Position numbers and translations under genes: made by a program. Positions 30,894 through 40,395 of a stretch of DNA of 64,000 nt are shown piece after piece. Source of the DNA: Paragyromitra xinjiangensis (taxonomy: Eukaryota > Ascomycota > Pezizomycetes > Pezizales > Discinaceae); NCBI GenBank assembly GCA_038503065.1, contig JBCAMK010000008.1, positions 744,001 to 808,000 of the forward strand, given 5' to 3'. How positions within the stretch are numbered: position 1 is the stretch's first letter; every line of letters starts with the position of its first letter. Under the pieces are notes generated by a model. The model did no database searches and had not been told where the DNA came from. It saw only the letters and a list, made by a program, of their open reading frames with translations.

Positions 30894-33816
30894 TTTACTT
30901 GAATCTTTTGGCTCAGACGCAAACCCAGACTCAGACTCAGATCTTGAATCCATAGAGGGCTCAGACAAGCCCGAAACAGACGGTGATAGCGTCTATCCTC
31001 CTGAGTACTGGCCTGCTAGTGGGGCGCCAATAGGCGAGGTACCTGGGTATGAAGACCATCTCTTGGACGATTGGGATCCTTGGTGGCCTTTCTCGGATGC
31101 AGAAGAATGGCAGCTGGCTCGCTGGTTCATTGAGTCGAAAACACCAACGCAGAAGATCAACGATTTCTTCAATGCCGGGTTTGGGAAGCCATCCCAGTCC
31201 TGTCGTACTTTCCAGTCCGCCCACACCTTGGACCAGCACCTCGACCGTATGCCTGGCTCAGAATCCTTACCACCATGGCAACATGGGTTGGTCTCAGGAG
31301 AGCGGGGAGATATCATCCACTTCTACTACCGTGATATACTCACCTGTGCCCAATATCTCATGTGTCAGCGCTGCTACGTGCCTCATATGGTCTATGCCCC
31401 AGTGAAAGAGTTCGATGGAGATGGTAATAGGTTATACTTTGAGCTCCATTCGGCGGATTGGTGGTGGGATATGCAGTCCCAGCTGCCTCCGGGGGTGACG
31501 CTCATCCCAGTAATCTGTGAGTCTGATGCTACTCTTTTGACTAACTTCTCAGGAGACAAGAAAGCGTGGCCCATATATATGACTATAGGCAACCTTCCGA
31601 GGCGGGTATGTAACAGCTCCCAGCATCGCGCCCAGGTATGTGTCGCCCTACTTCCCATACCGCCCAAATTCAGAGGGAATGCACCAGCCCAAGATCAACA
31701 GTGTGCCTGGAATTGTGAGGTCCTCTACCAGGTCATGCGGACGATTATGGACCCCCTGCGTGGTATAGATGCGACCCACAGTATAACCATGCACAGTTCG
31801 AATGGTAAGATAAGGGAATGCTGGCCCGTACTAGCTGCATGGCTGGCGGACCATGTGGAGCACTGCAATCTCCAGAACATCAAGCATAATCAGTGCCCGA
31901 AGTGTGAGATACCAAAAGAGGAAATGGGTACCTACATCAAAGACCCTGGATCCACATACCGTTGGACTCAGGATGCCTATGAGGCCAAAATAGACAAGTA
32001 TGATCGGTTGCAGCAAATGCTAGAGCCTACTACTAATACTAGTACTAATACTAATACTAGTACCAATACTGATACTAGTACTAATACTTATACTGGGGGC
32101 ATACGTGGTCAAATAGCGATGATCGAAGGCTGGTTCGAGCAGCGCGGCCTCAGGTCTGCGCACAATCCCTTCTGGGGACTCCCCTTCGTCAACGCCTCCG
32201 ATCTCCACATGCCCGATACTCTGCACGTGGTATATTTGGGTATTTTGAAGCACCTGATGGATTGGCTCAGCCCGTTCCTGCAAGAATTCGGGCGATTGGA
32301 TGACTTTGACAGTATCTGGAAGAGTATACCGACTTATCCTGGGTTGACACTGCCTCGTAAGGCATATCGAGAGGTGACCCAATGGCAAGGCAAAGAGATG
32401 CGCAATTTTGGCAGGATCGTCCTACCTGCCTTGGCTGGGGCGCTGCGAAACCCCGCAAATGACACTCAACGTCTGGTATTTAGTCAAGCGCTTTGCTGCG
32501 TCAAGGCTCTCGTTGGATGGGTACTAATGGCCCAGTATCAGTCTCATACTGAGGAGACTATAGCGTATATGGATGGATATATCGAGCAGTTTCATGCCCA
32601 CAAAGATGTCTTCCTCAAGTACCAAGGGGGCAAGACCTCAAATATCCTGGCGGCCCACGTATGTCAAACTATGAAGGAACGGAATGAGACCGAGATCCGA
32701 TCAAGGCAAGGCATGACCCAGGCCAAGAAACGACGCCTCCAGGCAGACCAACGATTAGAACTGGATGAGGCTGTCGCTGAAGCGTACCGTCAGCACTCCC
32801 ACTTCAACTTCCCCAAGATGCATCTTTTGTACCACTTCTTGGAGCAGATATGCAGGTATGGCGGTATTTCTCAGTACTCGACTGAGGCGGGGGAAACGGC
32901 CCACAAGGATCAGATCAAAGAGCCATACCGTTGGACGAATAGGGTCGATGCTACGCTTCAGATCCTAGCAGGGTATAATCCTGAGTACGGACTAGCCATG
33001 CATCAGCAAAACCTGATCCAGCTTGCGCATGAGGGTCACTGTACCACCGAGATGGCAGACGTCCTACATCTCCTGCCCCCAGAGACCAATCGGCTAGTTA
33101 GCGCCTGCCATAGAAAAGATCATGACCCTTGGGATAGCTCAAACGCCTCGGTCAGTGCCACCATACATCCTCAATTCCCTGATACAGCTGAACCTATCAA
33201 TGCTAGGCAGCATGTTGCCTCAGAACGGGAAACCGTGCCTGTATGTGAATTCGTCCTGCCTGGGGTGAGGCTTCCCCTGGAGGCGTACCTCGTTCAGTAT
33301 TACCATCGAGAATTTGGTCCGGATCGCAGCGTACCAAATATTGGGCTATGGAAAGTGACCGCTTTCAACACTCTCCATGTACCAGTCCACCGACTTGGGC
33401 TAGGAGACGAGTCAGTGGTCCATATCCTTCGAACAACTGGAGGAGAATCCTTCTGGGGCCGTGAGGCACAAAACGATTGGGCCTAGTGCAAGTTTGGTCA
33501 GGAGGATCAGTATGGAGCCCTACGAGGCAGACGACCAGCTCGGGTCATACGTTTTCTAAAACTTCGGGATCCAACACAAAGGCAATTACTTCTGGCAGTG
33601 GTGCAGCCATTGCGGCCTTACTCAGGCAGCCATGTGGACCCAATCCATGGGATGGTACAGGTATCTCGCCCTAGCGTGAGTGACCAGACATAGATTATCA
33701 ATATCAAGAGTATCACGGGTATGGCCCACCTTGTACCTGAATCGCCTGGGCCTGATAATACGCACTGGTTCATCAACAACACCATAGATTTGGATACCTT
33801 CAACAAGATATACTGA
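30888..33816 (+). pseudogene. Plavaka transposase, copy B, 5'-deleted with two stops
   Basis: Homology to the copy A transposase begins right at the deletion junction with DLLESFGSDANPDSDSD, so the zinc finger and start codon are gone. Any frame starting earlier (ATG-like at 30697) is antisense accessory sequence. The core is well kept (LTNFSGDKKAWPIYMTIGN, PDTLHVVYLGILKHLMDWL). TAG at 33484-33486 and at 33691-33693 replace TGG codons of copy A. The frame then runs to TGA at 33814. At the site of copy A's stop this copy has CAG. Confidence 0.85.
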
Positions 33817-34019
33817 TATTAGGTATGGGGCGCGGGGTGCGGGGTGCAGGGTGCGGGGCAATACAATCTGGGTCGCAGATCTAGAGGGGACGGGGATGGG
33901 TTAGCGGGACGGCATAATGTGCCCGAGATATTGTATATAAACAAGGATTTGGAGACTAAACGTTTTGTTTTAGCCTGATAAAGGATGGTCGAGTGATTTC
34001 TTGTGATTATCAACTGCGC

Positions 34020-34402
34020 ATATCAGACGTAGGAGAGCATTGGGCGAGGGTAGGCATACCATACTATCAGTGTATCAGATGTACGAGCGCATTGGGCGAA
34101 AGTGAGCATACCATACTACCAGTGTATTAGGCGTGTGAGTGTGTTGGGCAAGGGTGGACGTGCCATACTACCAACGTATCAAACATACCAACGTAGCAGG
34201 TGCATGGAGGCATGCCAACATACCATACTACCAGCGTATCAGACGTACGAACGCATTGGGTGAGAGTGAGCGTACCATAGTACCAGCGTATCAGACGTAC
34301 GAGTGCATTTGGCAAGGGTAGGTGTACTATAGTACCAGCGTATCAGACATACGAGTGCATCAGGGGGAGCTGGACGAAATAGCGTACCATTGTACTAACG
34401 TA
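34020..34402 (+). repeat. Seven 52-60-bp subterminal repeats of Plavaka copy B
   Basis: Units start at about 34022, 34075, 34127, 34179, 34239, 34291 and 34343 with the pattern ATCAGACGTACGA, GCATTGGGCGA and TACCATACTACCAGCGT. Most are 52 bp and two are 60 bp. The CGTACG core is a palindrome. The final 110 bp to 34515 carry GAGCTGGACG repeats and the terminus. Position and repetition suggest protein-binding sites for transposition. Confidence 0.85.
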
Positions 34403-34515
34403 CTAGACGTACGAAGGGAGCTGGACGCAGCTGGACGCAGGTGGGTGTGCTGGATTTCGGAGGCTCGCCCAGGCACTTGCCCATACGCCTGGGCGGACAT
34501 CCCTTTTTGCTGATG

Positions 34516-34980
34516 AAGATAGTAAGACCCTTTACCAGCTCGCTGAAGGTCGGCAAATACTGTCTTAGACGTTAGCGTTTAGCTATAAAGGATGGATAGG
34601 GTACTAGGGTACCTGCAACGGCTTGTGCCTTGCTGCCCCTAGGCCAATAATAGAAACGAAATGACATATAACATCTAATCAATCCCGCCATAATAATACA
34701 AATAATACAAATAATATAGATAATAGGAATGATACAGATAATAGGAATGATACAGATAATAGGATATTACAAAGACCCTGCCTTCCTCCTGAAGGTCATC
34801 GGATACCACCTAAAAGTCAGCTTTGGATCTCAAACAATCGGTAGGAGGGAGCGTACCAGTACTCATCCACGCCTTGCTGCCCCCTTTACCCTCTAAAGCA
34901 ACAGATAAAACATAGGATATAAAACATATAAAGCATCCGGTATAATAATGATAAGAATAGGAAAGCCAGGACCGCCGACC
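34516..34980. other. Intergenic, AT-rich repeats
   Basis: The words AATACAAATAATA and GATACAGATAATAGGAAT repeat at 34690-34765. GCCTTGCTGCCCC occurs at about 34628 and 34883, hinting at a degenerate duplication. No gene is seen. Confidence 0.5.
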
Positions 34981-34995
34981 TTTGGGAGGTCGGTA

Positions 34996-35247
34996 TTTTT
35001 ATTTATTTATTGTTCATACTCGCATGCATCCGAAACGGATATGGCCTACAGCAGAAGAAAACCCAACAGGAACATAAAAAAAACAAAACAAAACTAACTA
35101 ATCCTCCGCCAGTTCTAACTCAGCCTCTTCTAGGCTTGTTGTCAGTGAATGTGTTAATACCTCGATCTAGTGACTCCCTCTCACAGTGTCAAGACTACCC
35201 TGTGCATTCTTCCTTTACCATTGCTTGCTTTGTGCCTATAGCACTCT
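34996..35247 (-). mobile_element. LINE 3'-end fragment (252 bp) with 15-bp target duplication
   Basis: This is the 3' UTR and tail of the ORF1-only LINE family, truncated at the 5' side. TTTGGGAGGTCGGTA flanks it exactly (34981-34995 and 35248-35262). The minus-strand start AGTGCTATAGGCACAAAGCA is close to the truncation point of the fragment at 37822. Confidence 0.9.
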
Positions 35248-35262
35248 TTTGGGAGGTCGGTA

Positions 35263-35494
35263 AACGCTATACATAAACCTTCACAAGCCAGTCAGTAATC
35301 AGGTAACCACGCGGGAGGAAATTTGACCTACCAAAAAAAATAATCATGTGTATTCATCATATATCAACGAAAGGAAAACAAAAAGAACTTGAAATGGATA
35401 AAGAAATTTGCCGGCCTCTAGGAGGCTGAGGGGGGGTTGCCACAACTACAAAACTGAAGAAAATAGGAAATCGAGGACGAAATGGCCGCAGAAG
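35263..35494. other. Short spacer downstream of accessory gene C
   Basis: No coding sequence is seen. A CCTCTAGGAGG palindrome-like word sits at about 35414, and the run ACCAAAAAAAATAATC at 35329. It is probably the 3' UTR of the minus-strand gene. Confidence 0.4.
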
Positions 35495-36769
35495 CTAAGC
35501 GGTAGCTCCAACATCCTCGTCAGCCCCACCCTTCCCATCCCCTCCATCGTTCTCCTCCTCTTTATCCTCCTCCTCCTCCTTCTCCTCCTCCTCCTCCTCC
35601 TCCAACTCCTCGTCCTCCTCCGCTTGGGCTGCTGCCTTAACCGCTTCCCTTGCTGCCTGTCTCTGAGCGGCTGACATATACCTGTTCTCAAACCCTTCCT
35701 CGTCAGAAAATATGGCATCTGGCGTTATCTCCTTGTGATGCTCTTTGATTGACTCCAGGAGCTCTTGCTGGCGCAAGATTCGTGCCCGAATCTTCCTTTT
35801 GCGAGCTTGAAAGCCCCTATCTGTACGCGGCAGCGGCTTAAACTTCTTCTGAAGTGGGCGGTCGTCCTTGTCAGAATCCTCGGCAGGGTCCTCGAGAAGA
35901 GAGGCGAAATAGCGCTTGGAGATATGTGCCCGCTTGCCAGAGGGCGGCGGGGTTTGGCACGATCGCATTCCTTTGGCAGTAACCTGATGAAGAGTAACGT
36001 TCACAACTGGAGGGTTAGCCATTGTCGACCTCAGCCAGGCCATCACCTTGTCATCCTTGCTGAAAATCATCTCATCGTTAGTAGATATCCGAAAGTCTTC
36101 AGGTATGGGGACAAGAGCTCCCCAAACTGCGCGAGCGCAACGATTCTCAGCGACATGCTTTGCTGCGTATGTCAAGATATCACGGTGCGTGACCAGCTCT
36201 GGGAAGGTCATCAGCTTCTCGAAAATGGTATTAGCTGGGTCCCAGCCATATCCGCTTGTCAGGCGTGGTAGAGGTGCATCGCTGTTGTAGGCACCAATTA
36301 TGTCAGGATCGATAATGCGGACCTGAATGATGCGGGAAGGCAAAGGTGCAGCAGCGCCAGCAGCACCAGTGGTGGCAACGGCTCTAGTGAGGCCGGCAGC
36401 AGGCCTGTCAAAGTCACCATTATCTGCCATCTGCTTATCCGCTGCTGCTCTGGCAGCGTTCTTCTTCTTGATAGCATCAAGGCAAAGGCATTTGATAGCC
36501 TTCTGAACGACTGCGGTATTCTCCTTTGGCCCTGCTCCTTCGTAGGCTTCCTTGAAGCGGCTCAAGTATTTGTGGCTGACTGCATGCTCCTCACAAGCAG
36601 TCCAGGCAGCCTTTCCAGGGGTGTCAACGCCTGTGATACCGTGCTGAATAGCATAGGAAACAATATCATCACGAACAATCAAATAGGCTTGATTGTTGGT
36701 TGCGCTAAAGCCCAGCACTATTTTGAGATCTACTGCAGTCATTTCAGTCTCTCTGGCGTGGGGTGGCAT
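35495..36769 (-). CDS. Plavaka accessory protein, diverged lineage (copy C)
   Basis: A single-exon frame of 424 residues starts with ATG at 36769 (MPPHARETEMTAVDLKIVLG). It shares two domains with the protein at 4160-5550. The helical one aligns GKAAWTACEEHAVSHKYLSR with GAPAWAAAMQHALTLEPLVQ and ends KKKNAA versus KNKGNAA. The C-terminal one has GAYNSDAPLPRLTSGYGWD, RAVWGALVPIPEDFRI and DDKVMAWLRS. It ends in a basic stretch and a long Glu/Asp run. It is intact although the partner transposase is broken. It lies divergent to a Plavaka zinc-finger exon 900 bp away. Function is unknown; its conservation with the transposase points to a role in transposition or regulation. Confidence 0.75.
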   Translation of the reverse strand: MPPHARETEMTAVDLKIVLGFSATNNQAYLIVRDDIVSYAIQHGITGVDTPGKAAWTACEEHAVSHKYLSRFKEAYEGAGPKENTAVVQKAIKCLCLDAIKKKNAARAAADKQMADNGDFDRPAAGLTRAVATTGAAGAAAPLPSRIIQVRIIDPDIIGAYNSDAPLPRLTSGYGWDPANTIFEKLMTFPELVTHRDILTYAAKHVAENRCARAVWGALVPIPEDFRISTNDEMIFSKDDKVMAWLRSTMANPPVVNVTLHQVTAKGMRSCQTPPPSGKRAHISKRYFASLLEDPAEDSDKDDRPLQKKFKPLPRTDRGFQARKRKIRARILRQQELLESIKEHHKEITPDAIFSDEEGFENRYMSAAQRQAAREAVKAAAQAEEDEELEEEEEEEKEEEEDKEEENDGGDGKGGADEDVGATA

Positions 36770-37666
36770 CTTGGTAGGGGTGCTTGCCGGCTTGGGGGAG
36801 GTCGGTTGGGTTGATGATTGCCAGGGTGATCGATATACTGGAGTTTTTTGTCGGGGGGGTTAAGCTTGGGGATATTCATCGTAAGGATGGATCTGTTTGC
36901 GATGGCTTGTGAGAGGTTGGTACACTGTTTGGTTGGGTTGTTTGATTGTTTAGATTGGGCGAGGGGGTTTTGTTTGCTCTGCTTGGTTCTGACTCAGTTA
37001 GAGGCGCCATATCTGCCATTTTATAGCCTTTGCTGGCTATTCAAGCTGGAAGGCAAGATTGCGAGAGCAGCAACTTGAAACGTTGAGCTGAATAGCAGCT
37101 GCAGCTTGAAACACTGCGTTGAAGGAGGCTGCGAGGGAGGAGGTGGTGGTGTGAATAGTGCAAGGAGGTGGAGGTTGGAGGTTGGAGGTTGGAAGGTGAG
37201 GGGGTGGAGGGTTGATGTAAGAGTTAGCAAATCCGAAACTCTTAAAGAGCTCAGGGTTCGGGTTATAGGTCACTAGCGCTACTTCAATATGCGCAGATGT
37301 CGAGAAAGGAGCCTGTCGACCTCCTGTAGGCTGGTAGAGGATCCACATGCCAGAAAATCACTGAGTTTAGAGCAACTTTTTTTTGAGGATCTTGCTGCTG
37401 TTGAGCTGCGATTGAGCTGGTTGTTGAGCTTCAAAGTAGGCTGTGTCGGCTGCAAAGGTCCAAGCTGTTGCATTGCGGCTCTTATTCTGAATCAGGCACC
37501 ATATCAACCCCCAACGTCAGCTCAACCCCTGATCTCAACCCCCGAAGACACGGCTGAGAGTGCTATAAGCTCTTTCCCGGCTCTTCAGAGGTCGTCACTC
37601 CCGGACCATCAGTCCCCTATTATCCCACAACACCTTGCTACCCCTTTTACTACCAAATCTCCAAAC
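36770..37666. promoter_or_regulatory. Spacer between divergent genes of Plavaka copy C
   Basis: This is about 900 bp separating the accessory gene from the transposase zinc-finger exon. It contains a purine-rich GGAGGTTGGAGGTTGGAGGTTGG repeat at about 37169-37195 and repeated GCTGCAGCTTGAAA and TTGAGCTG words. Frames here are short and low-complexity. By position it should contain both promoters. Confidence 0.45.
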
Positions 37667-38785
37667 ATGCCAGACCGCTGCCCCTTTTGTCGATATTCCT
37701 ACAACTACAGCTCAGCTTTGATGACCCATATCTTGACCAAGCACCCTGAACAAGCAGAAGTTTATCTAGACGACTCACTGACAGATTGAGAGGAGCCGGC
37801 AGAGGACATACTGGACGAAAGCGGGCTATAGGCCCAAAGCATGCGATGGTGAAGGACGATAGAAAACTGATGAACACCCTGAAAGTGGGGTGAGATGGAA
37901 CATGACCCTGTGGAGGATTTCTGATTATAAAAACTGTTTGAGTATTTCCCTATGATTTTACCCTGTTGATTGATATTCCGTTCGTTTCTACTGTTCGGTA
38001 GAACTTTGAGATAATAATTGTTATTTCCTCTCTTGTTATTTTTCCTTTTGTTATTTTGTTTTGATTTATGTTTCTTTTGTTTTCGCAAAGGGATATCTGA
38101 TGTGGATATCTACTAATTAGTTGGTTCATGTTTGCGGAGGATTTTCCTTTGTTAGTTATTGTGCGGTCATGGGGTTTCCTTTCACTGTATGCCATATCCG
38201 TTACGGATTTATGCAATATGAGCAATAAATAAATAAATAATACAGGACGAAAGGAGCGATTGATCATCAATTTACGATTTGGACAATAATCCAGACGAAG
38301 AACCAGCTACAGTCTCTGATGCCGAAGACAATGATAATGATGCGGTCGAAGTTCCAAATATCACCCAAAGCTTCCTACTGGACGCAGGGAGGTCAGCAGG
38401 GAACGTGCCAGGCTTCCTAGAAACTCAGGAAAGCTTGCTCCAATTCCCTTTATTTCCTTTCCACACCGCTTATGACTTCCATTTAGCCAAATGGTTTACT
38501 GATACCAAAACGACAAAGACTGGCATCAAGGAATACTTCAAGAAAGGTCTTTACTTTGGTGCCGGCTCCTATCGGTCTGCCTACACCCTTTACAAGGTCA
38601 TCAAAAACCTGCCTACGACCTTAGGAGAGCCTAGTTGGACCTTTATAGAGGAGGAGATTGATGGAGAGCCTTTTGTATTCTACCATCTCGATCCTATGGT
38701 TAACCATGATAGATATCGTTCGGCAAATAGATTTGCTTTGGTGCTACCTACACTAAACCTGATTCAGAAGAAATTACCGCATTAG
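37667..38785 (+). pseudogene. Plavaka transposase remnant, copy C
   Basis: The start is MPDRCPFC with a C2H2 finger (CPFC, 12 residues, H, 4, H), equivalent to the finger of copy A. A TGA follows at 37787-37789, then the LINE fragment 37822-38244, another TGA, and homology resumes to 38785 with LQFPLFPFHTAYDFHLAKWF and YRSAYTLYKVIKNLP. These align with EEWQLARWFIESKTP and FQSAHTLDKHLDCMP of copy A. The catalytic core is absent, so this is a dead 5' piece of a diverged Plavaka. Confidence 0.8.
37822..38244 (+). mobile_element. LINE 3'-end fragment (423 bp) inside the copy C transposase
   Basis: This is a 5'-truncated 3' UTR ending GCCATATCCGTTACGGAT and (AATA)n, the same end as the ORF1-only LINEs though more diverged. 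GGACGAAAG flanks it (37813-37821 and 38245-38253). It begins GGGCTATAGGCCCAAAGCATG, nearly the same point as the fragment at 34996. Confidence 0.8.
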
Positions 38786-40221
38786 GAGTGAGAAGCAATT
38801 TTAGTATAGGTACAGAAGAACAGAAGAAAGAATGTACAGAAGAAAGAAAGTATTACGTATGTATGTATTCGTTTCCTTGTTTATTAATTGATACAACACC
38901 TTACCACTTGATAACTATTCACATTCTAATTATCAGGTACAAACTACTTATTCTACTTTCTTATCATGGAAGATTAGGTTTAAAAATCCTATCAAATGTA
39001 TGTTCTGAACTCGGAAGCCGAAACTGAAAGAATTGGCATGAAAGAACATATACTATATCGCGATAGTTGAAGTCCCTTGGCTCTCCTACACAATTCATTC
39101 TGACGTCATTAGTATGTAGTACTAGCATGAAAAAATATGTACTTTATTGCGAGGTCAAAGTCCCGTTGCTCTATTGCAATAATTGTTGGAACGTCATCCT
39201 GACATCATCAATAGGTCATTCTATTCTTAGGTCTTTCTTCAATTAATGTTGACATCACGGGGTGTAGCAAGTGAAACTTGGTTAACATCAAATTTGTTAG
39301 CCCCAGCTTTACCCTACTCCTAGGTCGTGCTTAGTGTTTGCTCGAAATCAGGGAACACTGTTATGTTCACGGTGATATGACATCATGTTCGTCATACTTT
39401 GACCTCATGTTCGTCATACTATGATATCATGTTCATCTCATTCATGATACGATTCTCCAACTTTTCAGATTTAAGGAAAGATCTACCAACACTCATATCC
39501 CCCACTACAACCTTAAATCCTGATTTTAGTACTGATTACATCATTAAGTTATCATCATGCACATATCTTACTCCACTTACCATCGGATAGCTGGCCTCTC
39601 GGACAAACCACCTGATATATAGGTATAGCGACTGCCGTGCAACCCACCCTTTCAAATTATTTCTATCAACTTAGTTCTTTGTTAACACTTTTTTAATTAC
39701 AAGCGAACAGATCTTCCAAAATACACTGCAACTAACTTAATCAGGTATTTTTTTTTTTTTACTTTTTGTAATGCCGATTTATTTCACCCTTGTGGGAAAC
39801 CTTGTGTCAATTAGCGGTGTAACGGGGGTAGGCCTAGGTAGATAAGCTAGGTGTACGGCCGTTGCGAAATGGATATAGATCAAGTTCAGCATCCGATTCT
39901 TTCGTGCAAACTACTCAAGAATCTTAAGGGCTCAATTATCGCTGAAGAAAGAGCAGCAGGGTGGAGCATTCGTGATGTATTTAACACCTGCGTTCCGCAG
40001 TCCTCGCTCTGCCGTGCTCTAGTGGGGGACTGGGTTTGACCCGGAGTCCCATTGCCAAATGGACTGGTGTTCTACTCCGGAAGACCTTCTGTACTTCCGG
40101 GGGCTATGCTCCTAAAGCTGCCGCACCTCCATTAGCAATCTGACCACTCTAGACTCTATGAACCACCGGCATAGTCCTGCACACTGCAGTCCTACACGCA
40201 CGGCGCAGTTCAGTCTAATCC
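38786..40221. other. Intergenic with degenerate repeats
   Basis: Two copies of a roughly 90-bp block (GGCATGAAAGAACATATACT and AGCATGAAAAAATATGTACT) lie at about 39036 and 39125. Three copies of a ~22-bp word containing CATGTTCGTCATACT lie at 39376-39440. A CCGGAAG...CTTCCGG hairpin sits at about 40077-40100. No gene or tRNA is supported. Confidence 0.5.
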
Positions 40222-40395
40222 GCATGTGTATTTATTTTATTTTTATTTATTTTTTATACGGCCCTGATACAAAGTATATCGCCTCAACTACCACCGCTAA
40301 ATCCTCCCCTTAATCCTAATATAAACAAAATAACAACAACAAAAAACAAAAACAAAAAATAAAACAAAACAAAATAAATAAAATAAAAACAATTT

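Larger units (their letters stand above)
25593..34515 (+). mobile_element. Plavaka-type DNA transposon, copy B (internally deleted, LINE-laden)
   Basis: The ends are CATCAGCAAAAAGCCGGG at 25593 and CTTTTTGCTGATG at 34503-34515, flanked by AA on both sides (25591-25592, 34516-34517). The transposase is at the right and the accessory relic on the opposite strand, the same layout as copy A. Relative to copy A it lacks the bidirectional promoter region (junction at 30888-30893). It also lacks everything between accessory exon 3 and the last 200 bp, including the DUF6532-like gene. LINE derivatives occupy 25796-30376. It cannot be autonomous. Confidence 0.8.

Noticed and set aside
34020..34402. 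CRISPR-like regular repeats
   Set aside because: Units are directly adjacent with no unique spacers, and the host is a eukaryote; these are subterminal transposon repeats.
39840..40080. Possible tRNA (GGGTTTGACCCGGAGTCCC resembles a B box)
   Set aside because: No cloverleaf with a matching acceptor stem and A box could be drawn.
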